From Nitratiruptor sp. YY09-18 (GTDB lineage: Bacteria > Campylobacterota > Campylobacteria > Campylobacterales > Nitratiruptoraceae), in NCBI RefSeq assembly GCF_016593235.1, contig NZ_AP023065.1, forward strand, positions 682,001-746,000: 64,000 bases of DNA, written 5' to 3'. Both the position numbers and the translations under genes were made by a program. This document shows positions 14,007 to 20,870 of the stretch, piece after piece. The notes beneath the pieces were generated by a model. That model was not told the origin of the DNA. It was given only the letters and a program-made list of their open reading frames with translations, and did no database searches. Within the stretch, counting starts at the first letter, position 1. The number at the start of each line of letters is the position of its first letter.

Positions 14007-14703
14007 GATTTTTGAAAAACCCGTAAAGAAGAAATTTGAGTTTGATGAAGAGGTAGCTGCAGTATTTGATGATATGATAACACGCTCAGTCCCTTTTTAT
14101 GAGCAAAATATCCATCTCATCTCTAAACTCATAATAATGAATACAAAAAAAGGAGATCTCGTATACGATCTTGGCTCTTCAACTGGCTCATTGCTCATAA
14201 ATATAGCCAAAAAATCTCCACATGCTCTCGAGTTAATCGGTATCGACAATGCAGAGGCTATGGTAGGGCGAGCGCGTAAAAAAGCAAAAGCCTTTGGGGT
14301 AGATATCTCTTTTGAATATGGAGATATTTTGGAGTATCCCTATAAAAAAGCCCAAGTTGTCGTAGCAAATTATACTTTGCAGTTTATTCGACCAATAAAG
14401 CGGGAAAAGTTTGTAAGAAAAATCTATGAAACTTTAGAAAAGGGTGGGATATTTATTTTTAGTGAAAAGATAATAAGTGAAGATAAAAGGCTCGATAAGC
14501 AGCTTATTGAAATCTACCACGATTTTAAGCGAGAGCATGGCTATAGCGATTATGAAATAGCGCAAAAGAGAGAGGCTTTAGAAAACGTTTTGGTTCCCTT
14601 TACACTCCAAGAGAATTTAGAGATGGTAAAAAACTGCGGATTTACACATACTGAACCGATTTTTCGATGGGCAAATTTTGCTACATTTATAGCAAAGAAG
14701 TAG
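13996..14703 (+). CDS. cmoA: carboxy-S-adenosyl-L-methionine synthase
   Basis: CmoA makes carboxy-SAM from SAM and prephenate for CmoB, which builds 5-oxyacetyluridine at the tRNA wobble position. The 235-residue protein matches the family length. It has the typical start (DKIFEKP), the [14 protein letters not shown] segment at 24-37, the SAM loop DLGSSTGS (58-65) and NYTLQFIRP. cmoB is not in this window. It is the last gene of the 3.4-14.7 kb plus-strand operon and meets the next gene tail to tail with no spacer. Confidence 0.9.
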   Translation: MRDKIFEKPVKKKFEFDEEVAAVFDDMITRSVPFYEQNIHLISKLIIMNTKKGDLVYDLGSSTGSLLINIAKKSPHALELIGIDNAEAMVGRARKKAKAFGVDISFEYGDILEYPYKKAQVVVANYTLQFIRPIKREKFVRKIYETLEKGGIFIFSEKIISEDKRLDKQLIEIYHDFKREHGYSDYEIAQKREALENVLVPFTLQENLEMVKNCGFTHTEPIFRWANFATFIAKK

Positions 14704-14958
14704 TTAGCAAAAGAGTTTTGGGCGAGTCTTTTTGAGGTGTTCTATAACTTTTATCACCTCTTCATAGCCCATTTCACCTTCCATATCATCACCAAATATC
14801 TCATCGAGAGCATCGAGATATGCTTCAACTGCTACAGGCATATTCTCATCACACACACCTGCATAGTGCAAAGCAGCGCCTAGCATATCTGCTAGCTGCA
14901 TGGCAAGCTCTTCTATCTCAAATTCTGCCTCTTCGAGGCGCTCTGTATCGCTTTTCAC
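14704..14958 (-). CDS. small acidic protein of unknown function
   Basis: An 84-residue, strongly acidic soluble protein with a Glu/Asp-rich helical profile. It begins MKSDTERLEEAEFEIEELA, contains GDDMEGEMGYEE near residue 60, and ends in a basic KKTRPKLFC tail. I do not recognise a family. It overlaps the DHH phosphoesterase gene by 4 nt and lies downstream of it, so it is probably co-expressed with it and with the Rrf2 regulator. No signal peptide, membrane segment or metal motif is evident. Confidence 0.7.
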   Translation of the reverse strand: MKSDTERLEEAEFEIEELAMQLADMLGAALHYAGVCDENMPVAVEAYLDALDEIFGDDMEGEMGYEEVIKVIEHLKKTRPKLFC

Positions 14959-15980
14959 TCTTTTTCCTTTAGTAGCTCTTCTATAAATGATTTTAACTGC
15001 TCATATCTGAAAAATTCTTTAAACTCTTTTATTTTACCGCCGCTAGCATTTGGATGTCCACCACCGCCAGCAATGAGAGAAGCCATTTGCGATACATCCA
15101 TTTTGTTGTCAGCCCTGAGACTAAAGGTACCACGTGGATTGACATTCATGAAAAAGTGATAGTCCGGGAACTCTTTTAAGAACGCATTTCCTACAATAGA
15201 GCTATTTTGCACACCAAAAGTCAATATCCCTTTATTTCCCTGGAAATAGATTGTCATCTCCTCTTTGTGTGTGCGGAGGAGGTCTAGAAGGTGTTTGGTG
15301 ATGAGATTATCGAGAGTATCATTGTGTTCATGGATAAAAAAGCTCTTTTTGATTTTGCATACATCATCATCGAGTGCGATATGTCCGTTATCAATTTTGA
15401 GATAGGGCATTGCAGCTTTGAGCATATGGAATTTGTATGCAAGATTGTCGCTGTTGAATGTGTAGCGGTTGATCTCTTTAGCTTCATCAATGAGACGCAT
15501 GAGGACTTTGCCAAATTCAAAACCTTCTACATCTTGCAGCCATATATCTACAGCATTGACCGCGCTAATGAGAGGCTCTAGATGCTCAACTTTTTCATTT
15601 TTAAAGTGATCATACACAATCTTTGAAGCGCTGCGTAAGACATCGAGGTGATACCATGGATAGATCTGGGCAGTCTCAAGACCACTTGCATGGTGATCTA
15701 AAAGTAAGAGTTTGATACTTTTTTCTTCGTTGAGCCTTTTTATGCGCTTATCCACATATGCTGCTTCTTGCGGTGAGAGATTGAGGTCACTTATCAAAAA
15801 GAGATGCTCTTTTGCAGTCGAATCTTCTATTTTTTCTATAATCTCATCTATGCGTACTTCTACCTCTTCGCCGTAGTTTGCATTGATAAAGTAGCCATCA
15901 GGATAGAGGTGAGAGGTAATAAATTGGCATGTATAGCCATCAAGGTCGGTATGGGAGAGGTGATAAAACTTCATCATCAC
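14955..15980 (-). CDS. DHH/DHHA1-family phosphoesterase
   Basis: A 341-residue DHH-superfamily phosphoesterase. Members include nanoRNases, cyclic-dinucleotide phosphodiesterases and pyrophosphatases using two Mn2+ ions. Metal motifs are visible: SHTDLDGYT (9-17), SDLNLS, LLLDHHASG (about 94-102) and a C-terminal GGGGHPNASGG DHHA1 loop. The first motif has TDLDG where NrnA has DxDG. A phosphatase of oligonucleotides or of cyclic dinucleotides is the likely class; the substrate cannot be set from sequence. The start could be any of three successive Met codons. It overlaps the Rrf2 gene by 4 nt. Confidence 0.85.
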   Translation of the reverse strand: MMMKFYHLSHTDLDGYTCQFITSHLYPDGYFINANYGEEVEVRIDEIIEKIEDSTAKEHLFLISDLNLSPQEAAYVDKRIKRLNEEKSIKLLLLDHHASGLETAQIYPWYHLDVLRSASKIVYDHFKNEKVEHLEPLISAVNAVDIWLQDVEGFEFGKVLMRLIDEAKEINRYTFNSDNLAYKFHMLKAAMPYLKIDNGHIALDDDVCKIKKSFFIHEHNDTLDNLITKHLLDLLRTHKEEMTIYFQGNKGILTFGVQNSSIVGNAFLKEFPDYHFFMNVNPRGTFSLRADNKMDVSQMASLIAGGGGHPNASGGKIKEFKEFFRYEQLKSFIEELLKEKE

Positions 15981-16378
15981 TCCAAGATATCTTCGAGGGT
16001 GAGTTCATCGAGGTAGTTGTCTACTTTTGTTTGAAGCCTATTTAGAAATGGCCACAGAGTACAAAAATCCCCCTTGTTACTAGGACAGCATGCTTGGTCA
16101 GTGGAGCAGTCGAAGACTGCAATATTTTTGCCCTCAGCTGCTTGTGTGATCTCTTTGATGGAGAGCTCACGGGGTGGGCGAGCAAGCATAAAACCACCAG
16201 TAGCACCTTTGTAGGATTTGAGAATGTTTTGCTTTGCAAGAGATTGTAATATTTTTGCCAAAAAACTGCGGGATATATTTAATCTTTTTGAGAGATAATC
16301 GGTTCCTAATGGTTTCTCTTCTTTTGCAATGAGCACAAGAGCCAATAGTGCATATTCTGTAGCACGGGTAAAAAGCAT
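15977..16378 (-). CDS. Rrf2-family transcriptional regulator with cysteine cluster
   Basis: A 133-residue Rrf2-type winged-helix regulator, the family of IscR, NsrR and CymR. The N-terminal helix-turn-helix includes TRATEYALLAL and the recognition region NISRSFLAKILQSLAK (34-49), followed by the KGATGGFML wing. Four cysteines (C91, C97, C98, C106) sit where IscR and NsrR bind a [2Fe-2S] or [4Fe-4S] cluster, so iron-sulfur, NO or redox sensing is plausible. It heads a minus-strand operon with the DHH phosphoesterase and is divergent from rpsO. Its target genes are unknown; autoregulation would be typical. Confidence 0.88.
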   Translation of the reverse strand: MLFTRATEYALLALVLIAKEEKPLGTDYLSKRLNISRSFLAKILQSLAKQNILKSYKGATGGFMLARPPRELSIKEITQAAEGKNIAVFDCSTDQACCPSNKGDFCTLWPFLNRLQTKVDNYLDELTLEDILE

Positions 16379-16470
16379 ATTAAAACCTTTTATATTTGAC
16401 TGACTAAATTATACAAAATTTGTCTTAATTAAAATCTTATCTATTAAATTAATAGATGCTCTAAATATCC

Positions 16471-16498
16471 TTGCAATATCGAATTTTTTCGCTATAAT
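16471..16498 (+). promoter_or_regulatory. sigma-70 promoter of rpsO
   Basis: TTGCAA at 16471-16476, a 16-nt spacer, and a perfect TATAAT at 16493-16498. Transcription would start near 16505, leaving a leader of about 30 nt before the rpsO ATG, which has an AGGAGG-type ribosome site. On the opposite strand an AT-rich TATAAT near 16410 could serve the Rrf2 gene. Confidence 0.65.
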
Positions 16499-16536
16499 GT
16501 CATTTCACAAAATTTTAGACCAATCAGGAGGCTGCT

Positions 16537-16806
16537 ATGGCTTTGGATTCGGCGAAAAAACAAGAGATTATCTCTAAATTCGCAGAGCATGAAGGTGACA
16601 CTGGAAGTCCAGCTGTTCAGATCGCACTTTTGAGTGAAAGAATCAGTTATTTGACTGAACACCTCAAAGAACATAAAAAAGACCACTCATCAAGACTAGG
16701 TCTTCTCAAACTCGTAGGACAGAGAAAAAGACTACTTAATTATCTCAAAAGAAAAGACTACGATAAATATGTAAATCTTATCAAAGAGCTTGGCATTCGG
16801 GGATAA
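16537..16806 (+). CDS. rpsO: 30S ribosomal protein S15
   Basis: S15 is a primary 16S rRNA-binding protein of the small subunit platform. The 89-residue length is exactly typical. Conserved segments include [19 protein letters not shown] and [19 protein letters not shown] (about 20-60), and the C-terminal [17 protein letters not shown] strong ribosome site (AGGAGG) precedes the ATG. It is transcribed alone from its own promoter. A short G/C hairpin (CGGGGAT, ATCCTCG with one G-T pair) spans the stop and may weakly terminate. Confidence 0.97.
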   Translation: MALDSAKKQEIISKFAEHEGDTGSPAVQIALLSERISYLTEHLKEHKKDHSSRLGLLKLVGQRKRLLNYLKRKDYDKYVNLIKELGIRG

Positions 16807-16948
16807 ATCCTCGGATGTTTCATACCAATTTCTCCACTTCTTTTATCTTCCCATAATTTCCTTGATTTTTCTAGAGTCTATTTTAAGTAATCAATTATGC
16901 CTAAATGTACTTTTCTATCCTTATCATAAAACATTTATTTCAATAAAC

Positions 16949-16978
16949 TTGACAACAATATACTCAATTTATTATAAT
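16949..16978 (+). promoter_or_regulatory. consensus sigma-70 promoter of hrcA-grpE-dnaK
   Basis: A perfect -35 TTGACA (16949-16954) and a perfect -10 TATAAT (16973-16978) are separated by 18 nt. The expected transcription start near 16985 falls inside the left arm of the CIRCE-like operator, so bound HrcA would block the promoter. A fully consensus -35 is unusual for this group. Confidence 0.8.
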
Positions 16979-16982
16979 TCAT

Positions 16983-17009
16983 ATAGCAAATAAAACACTA
17001 GAGTGCTAA
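16983..17009 (+). promoter_or_regulatory. CIRCE-like HrcA operator, half degenerate
   Basis: The CIRCE consensus is TTAGCACTC-N9-GAGTGCTAA. Here the right arm GAGTGCTAA (17001-17009) is exact. The left arm, exactly nine bases upstream (16983-16991), reads ATAGCAAAT and keeps only the TAGCA core. The element overlaps the predicted transcription start and ends two bases before the hrcA ATG. The right arm also provides the only SD-like bases for hrcA. Autorepression by HrcA, relieved by heat, is the expected control. Confidence 0.75.
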
Positions 17010-17011
17010 AA

Positions 17012-17818
17012 ATGGAAAAGAAATTTGTCATATTGGAGCAGTTGATACGAGAATATATCGACAATCCAGAGCCAATCAGTTCAAAACTGTTGCAAGAAAA
17101 GCTCTATCTAGGGCTCTCTAGTGCTACAATTCGTTACTATTTTAAACAATTAACAGAGAATGGCTATTTGCAAAAAGAGCATATTAGTAGTGGACGCATT
17201 CCAACAAAGAGATCTTTGAAACAGTTTTGGAGAAAAAATCTCAAAGAAAACGAGATAGTTATCAAACAAATAGATTTGCTCGAAGAAGCTTCAAAGAGTC
17301 AATCTATATTTTGTGAGTATAGTCTTTATAAAAATCTCATCCTTACTCACATAGAAAATCTCAATAATAAATTTCTCATTCTTGGATTTGATACAAAAGA
17401 GTTAATAGTTCCTTACAATGCAAAAGTTGCAGCGCTTTTACAAAACTTTGTAGGTGTGCAAGCATTTGATATAGCACGCATGCTATACGACTATGATATG
17501 GTCAATCTGGCCAATAGGATAAAAGAGTTTTTGAAAGATGAGTTTAAGATCTGCAATATTGATGAGATTGTAGATATGGCAAATGATGATAAAAGGTGGG
17601 CAAACTCCTACCTTATATATGTATTGAGCGGGAAAAATCTCATACAAGAGCCAATTGGGCTTAGGTTTTATGATAATTTTCTCAGCTACAAATTCTATGT
17701 ATCTATTAATAATGAAAAAAAGGGTGAAGTGTTGCTCGTGGGTAAACTTCACCGCAACTATCTAAAATTCATGCAAAACCTAAAAGGAGTAGACAATGGC
17801 GAAAAGAGAGCATCATAA
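17012..17818 (+). CDS. hrcA: heat-inducible transcription repressor HrcA
   Basis: HrcA represses chaperone genes at CIRCE operators and needs GroEL for activity. The 268-residue protein starts with the family's winged-helix DNA-binding region. This includes REYIDNPEPISSK (about 12-24), the LSSATIRYYFKQL recognition segment and HISSGRIPTKR (about 57-67). The remainder is divergent and shorter than the typical 340 residues, as in other Campylobacterota. I prefer the ATG at 17012 to the in-frame GTG at 17003 because that GTG is part of the operator arm. It overlaps grpE by 23 nt and is the first gene of a heat-shock operon. Confidence 0.88.
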   Translation: MEKKFVILEQLIREYIDNPEPISSKLLQEKLYLGLSSATIRYYFKQLTENGYLQKEHISSGRIPTKRSLKQFWRKNLKENEIVIKQIDLLEEASKSQSIFCEYSLYKNLILTHIENLNNKFLILGFDTKELIVPYNAKVAALLQNFVGVQAFDIARMLYDYDMVNLANRIKEFLKDEFKICNIDEIVDMANDDKRWANSYLIYVLSGKNLIQEPIGLRFYDNFLSYKFYVSINNEKKGEVLLVGKLHRNYLKFMQNLKGVDNGEKRAS

Positions 17819-18359
17819 AAATAGCGAAGAGCAAAAAGAGCAAAAAGCACAAAATAGTCAAGAAAATTGTGCCGAGTTTGAAGAGAGAGTAAAAGAGCTA
17901 GAATCTAAGCTCAAAGAGTGCGAAGAGAACTATCTTCGTGTCCATGCAGATTTTGAAAATACCAAAAAAAGACTTGAGAAAGAAAAGATCCAAGCTATCG
18001 AGTATTCACTCGAAAAGTTTGCGCAAGATCTATTGCCAGCACTTGATAGCCTCGATATGGCTCTTGTGGCAGTAAGCAATGATAATCTCAATGCAGAAGA
18101 GGCTGTTCAAGAGCTCAAAAAAGGGATTGAACTGACAATCGATCAATTTATCAAAGCTTTCAATAAACATGGTATAGAGGTAATTGAGATTGAAGAGGGT
18201 GGAGAGTTCAATCCGCATCTGCATGAAGCGATTTTACAAGTAGATGATGCCGAGAAAAAAGCTGGTGAAATTGTACAAGTCCTTCAAAAAGGATATAAAT
18301 ATAAAGAGCGCATCTTAAGACCTGCCAAAGTGAGTGTTGCTAAAGGGGATGAAGAGTAA
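17796..18359 (+). CDS. grpE: nucleotide exchange factor GrpE
   Basis: GrpE releases ADP from DnaK. The 187-residue protein has the expected layout. There is a charged N-terminal tail rich in Gln, Glu and Lys, a long coiled coil (about 25-75, with NYLRVHADFENTKKR at about 48-62), and a C-terminal beta domain with GIEVIEIEEGGEFNPHLHEA and GYKYKERILRPAKVSV. A good AAGGAG site lies within the end of hrcA. It is followed by a small hairpin and a 70-nt gap before dnaK. Confidence 0.95.
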   Translation: MAKREHHKNSEEQKEQKAQNSQENCAEFEERVKELESKLKECEENYLRVHADFENTKKRLEKEKIQAIEYSLEKFAQDLLPALDSLDMALVAVSNDNLNAEEAVQELKKGIELTIDQFIKAFNKHGIEVIEIEEGGEFNPHLHEAILQVDDAEKKAGEIVQVLQKGYKYKERILRPAKVSVAKGDEE

Positions 18360-18360
18360 A

Positions 18361-18376
18361 TGCTACAAAAGTAGCA
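18361..18376 (+). other. intercistronic hairpin between grpE and dnaK
   Basis: A perfect 6-bp inverted repeat, TGCTAC-AAAA-GTAGCA, starts two bases after the grpE stop. There is no T-tract after it, so it is not a canonical terminator. A role in mRNA processing or 3'-end protection of the hrcA-grpE part is possible. Confidence 0.5.
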
Positions 18377-18429
18377 GAAAAATTTAGTCGAGCAGGCTAT
18401 ACTTACACAAAAACAACAAAGGAGCGAAA

Positions 18430-20328
18430 ATGAGTAAAGTCTTAGGAATAGATTTAGGTACAACTAACTCATGTATGGCAATTTATGAAGGAAAAGAAGC
18501 AAAAGTTATCCCAAATAAAGAGGGTAAAAACACAACTCCTTCAGTAGTTGCATTTACTGATAAAGGGGAAGTACTTGTAGGTGATCCTGCAAAACGCCAG
18601 ATGATTACCAACCCTAAACGTACAATCTATTCAGTAAAACGTATTATGGGTATGATGTGCAATGAACCACAAGCACAAGAAGCAAAAAAACGCCTTCCCT
18701 ATAATATCGTAGATAGAAACGGTGCTTGTGCAGTGGATGTAGATGGAAAAGTCTATACACCACAAGAGATAAGTGCAAAAATCTTGATGAAACTCAAAGA
18801 AGATGCGGAGGCTTACCTTGGTCAAGAGATAACTGAAGCAGTTATTACTGTTCCTGCATACTTCAACGATGCTCAAAGAAAAGCAACAAAAGAGGCAGGT
18901 ACCATTGCAGGTTTGAATGTATTAAGAATCATCAACGAACCAACAGCAGCAGCACTTGCGTATGGACTTGACAAAAAAGAAGCAGAAAAGATTGTGGTTT
19001 ATGACCTTGGTGGTGGTACATTTGACGTAACAATTCTTGAAACTGGTGATAACGTTGTAGAAGTTCTTGCAACTGGTGGTGATGCATTCCTTGGTGGGGA
19101 TGACTTTGACAACCGCATCATCGACTGGCTCGTAGAAGAGTTCAAGAAAGAGACAGGTATTGATCTCAAACAAGATATCATGGCGCTTCAAAGACTTAAA
19201 GAAGCGGCTGAAAACGCGAAAAAAGAGCTCAGCTCAGCAATGGAGACTGAGATCAACTTGCCATTTATTACAGCAGATCAGACTGGACCAAAACACCTTG
19301 TGAAAAAACTCACAAGAGCAAAATTTGAAAGTTTAATCGAAGATCTTGTAGACAAAACTATCCAAATTGCAGCAAATGTACTCAAAGATTCAGGTCTTAG
19401 CAAAGATCAAGTCAATGAAGTAGTTCTTGTTGGTGGTTCTACAAGAATTCCAATGGTACAGAGAAAAGTACAAGAGTTCTTTGGAAAAGAGCCAAACAAA
19501 TCTGTCAACCCTGATGAGGTTGTCGCTATTGGTGCTGCTATCCAAGGTGCAGTTCTCAAAGGTGAAGTAAAAGATGTATTACTTCTTGATGTTACACCAC
19601 TTAGCCTTGGAATTGAGACTCTTGGTGGAGTAATGACTAAGATTATCGAAAAAGGTACAACAATACCAGTGAAAAAATCACAAATCTTCAGCACAGCTGA
19701 AGATAACCAGCCTGCAGTGACTATCCATGTATTGCAGGGTGAACGTGAAATGGCAAAAGATAACAAATCTCTTGGGCAATTTACTCTTGAAGGTATTCCA
19801 CCAGCCCCAAGAGGTGTACCACAAATTGAAGTAACATTTGATATTGATGCCAATGGTATCTTGACAGTAAGTGCTAAGGATAAAGCGACTGGCAAAGAGC
19901 AAAAAATTACTGTAACAGGTACAAGTGGTCTCAGTGAAGAAGAGATTCAAAGAATGATTCAAGAAGCTGAGGCTCACAAAGAAGAGGATAGAAAACGTAG
20001 AGAACTTGTAGAGACACGTAACCAAGCTGATGCGCTTGCATATCAAACTGAAAAGAGCCTCAAAGAGGTAGGTGATGCAATCAGTGCAGATGAGCGTGCT
20101 CAAATTGAAGCTGCTCTCAATGACCTCAAAGCGGTTCTTAAAGATGAAAATGCTACGAAAGAGCAAATTGAAGCAAAAGTTCAAGCACTCACACAAGTGA
20201 GCCATAAACTTGCTGAGGCTATGTATAAAAAAGAGCAAGGTCAAGCAGGTGGTGCAGCAGAACAAGGTAGCACTGAACAGAAAAAAAGCGGCGGAGATGA
20301 CGAAGTCATCGATGCAGAAGTAGAGTAA
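18430..20328 (+). CDS. dnaK: molecular chaperone DnaK (Hsp70)
   Basis: The 632-residue Hsp70 chaperone folds and refolds client proteins with DnaJ and GrpE. The ATPase domain carries [12 protein letters not shown] (5-16), [14 protein letters not shown] (about 190-203) and [10 protein letters not shown] (about 335-344). The substrate-binding domain starts after [14 protein letters not shown], and the acidic C-terminus ends in a Gly/Gln-rich tail and [11 protein letters not shown] strong AAAGGAG site precedes the start. It follows grpE in the heat-shock operon; dnaJ is not nearby. Confidence 0.98.
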   Translation: MSKVLGIDLGTTNSCMAIYEGKEAKVIPNKEGKNTTPSVVAFTDKGEVLVGDPAKRQMITNPKRTIYSVKRIMGMMCNEPQAQEAKKRLPYNIVDRNGACAVDVDGKVYTPQEISAKILMKLKEDAEAYLGQEITEAVITVPAYFNDAQRKATKEAGTIAGLNVLRIINEPTAAALAYGLDKKEAEKIVVYDLGGGTFDVTILETGDNVVEVLATGGDAFLGGDDFDNRIIDWLVEEFKKETGIDLKQDIMALQRLKEAAENAKKELSSAMETEINLPFITADQTGPKHLVKKLTRAKFESLIEDLVDKTIQIAANVLKDSGLSKDQVNEVVLVGGSTRIPMVQRKVQEFFGKEPNKSVNPDEVVAIGAAIQGAVLKGEVKDVLLLDVTPLSLGIETLGGVMTKIIEKGTTIPVKKSQIFSTAEDNQPAVTIHVLQGEREMAKDNKSLGQFTLEGIPPAPRGVPQIEVTFDIDANGILTVSAKDKATGKEQKITVTGTSGLSEEEIQRMIQEAEAHKEEDRKRRELVETRNQADALAYQTEKSLKEVGDAISADERAQIEAALNDLKAVLKDENATKEQIEAKVQALTQVSHKLAEAMYKKEQGQAGGAAEQGSTEQKKSGGDDEVIDAEVE

Positions 20329-20342
20329 TCCAAGGCTTGGCC

Positions 20343-20831
20343 TTGGCTCTTGCTCACCCCTTTGAACCAATCATAGATAAAAACTCTAAAGTACTCATAT
20401 TAGGTACATTTCCAAGCATTAAGTCTTGTGAAAACTCCTTCTACTATGGTCATCCACAAAATCAGTTCTGGAAAATTCTTGCATCTTTGTTTCATGAAGA
20501 AATTCCACACACAATAGAAGAGAAAAGAGAGTTCTTGCAAAGATACAACATTGCTTTGTGGGATATGGTAAAAAGATGCAAGAGGGAAAATTCTCTTGAT
20601 ACTTCGCTTAAAAACATAGAAGTCAATGATATAGCTGCTCTGTTGCAAAAGTATCCAAATATTGAAGCTCTCTTTTTTACTGGCAAAAAAGCACAAGAGC
20701 TCTATGAAAAAAATTTTAGCGATCTTACAATTCCTACCTTTTATCTCCCATCTCCATCGCCTGCTTATCGCAAGATGAGTTTGGATGAAAAGATGGCGAA
20801 ATGGTCAATTTTAAAAAAATTTTTACGATAA
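20343..20831 (+). CDS. DNA-deoxyinosine glycosylase, uracil-DNA glycosylase superfamily
   Basis: A 162-residue protein of the Mug/UDG superfamily resembling hypoxanthine (deoxyinosine)-DNA glycosylases, which excise deaminated adenine. The first motif is ILGTFPSIKS (about 17-26), followed by YYGHPQNQFWKIL (about 32-44), with LPSPSPAYR near the C-terminus. The start is uncertain. A TTG at 20343, seven bases after AAGG, fits better than the TTG at 20337, which leaves almost no spacing. It begins 14 nt after dnaK and may be read through from it, which would place a repair enzyme under heat-shock control. Confidence 0.8.
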   Translation: MALAHPFEPIIDKNSKVLILGTFPSIKSCENSFYYGHPQNQFWKILASLFHEEIPHTIEEKREFLQRYNIALWDMVKRCKRENSLDTSLKNIEVNDIAALLQKYPNIEALFFTGKKAQELYEKNFSDLTIPTFYLPSPSPAYRKMSLDEKMAKWSILKKFLR

Positions 20832-20870
20832 TAATGATAGAATCAAAGAAATTCTCTTTAAAGGTAAAAT

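Noticed and set aside
16795-16820. Rho-independent terminator after rpsO
   Set aside because: The G/C stem has one G-T pair, a loop of only two or so bases and no T-tract, so I cannot support it as a terminator.
19678-20370. 230-codon open frame opposite dnaK
   Set aside because: It lies wholly antisense to the highly conserved C-terminal part of DnaK, has no ribosome site and encodes a Phe/Cys/Ser-rich product typical of a shadow of a low-GC gene.
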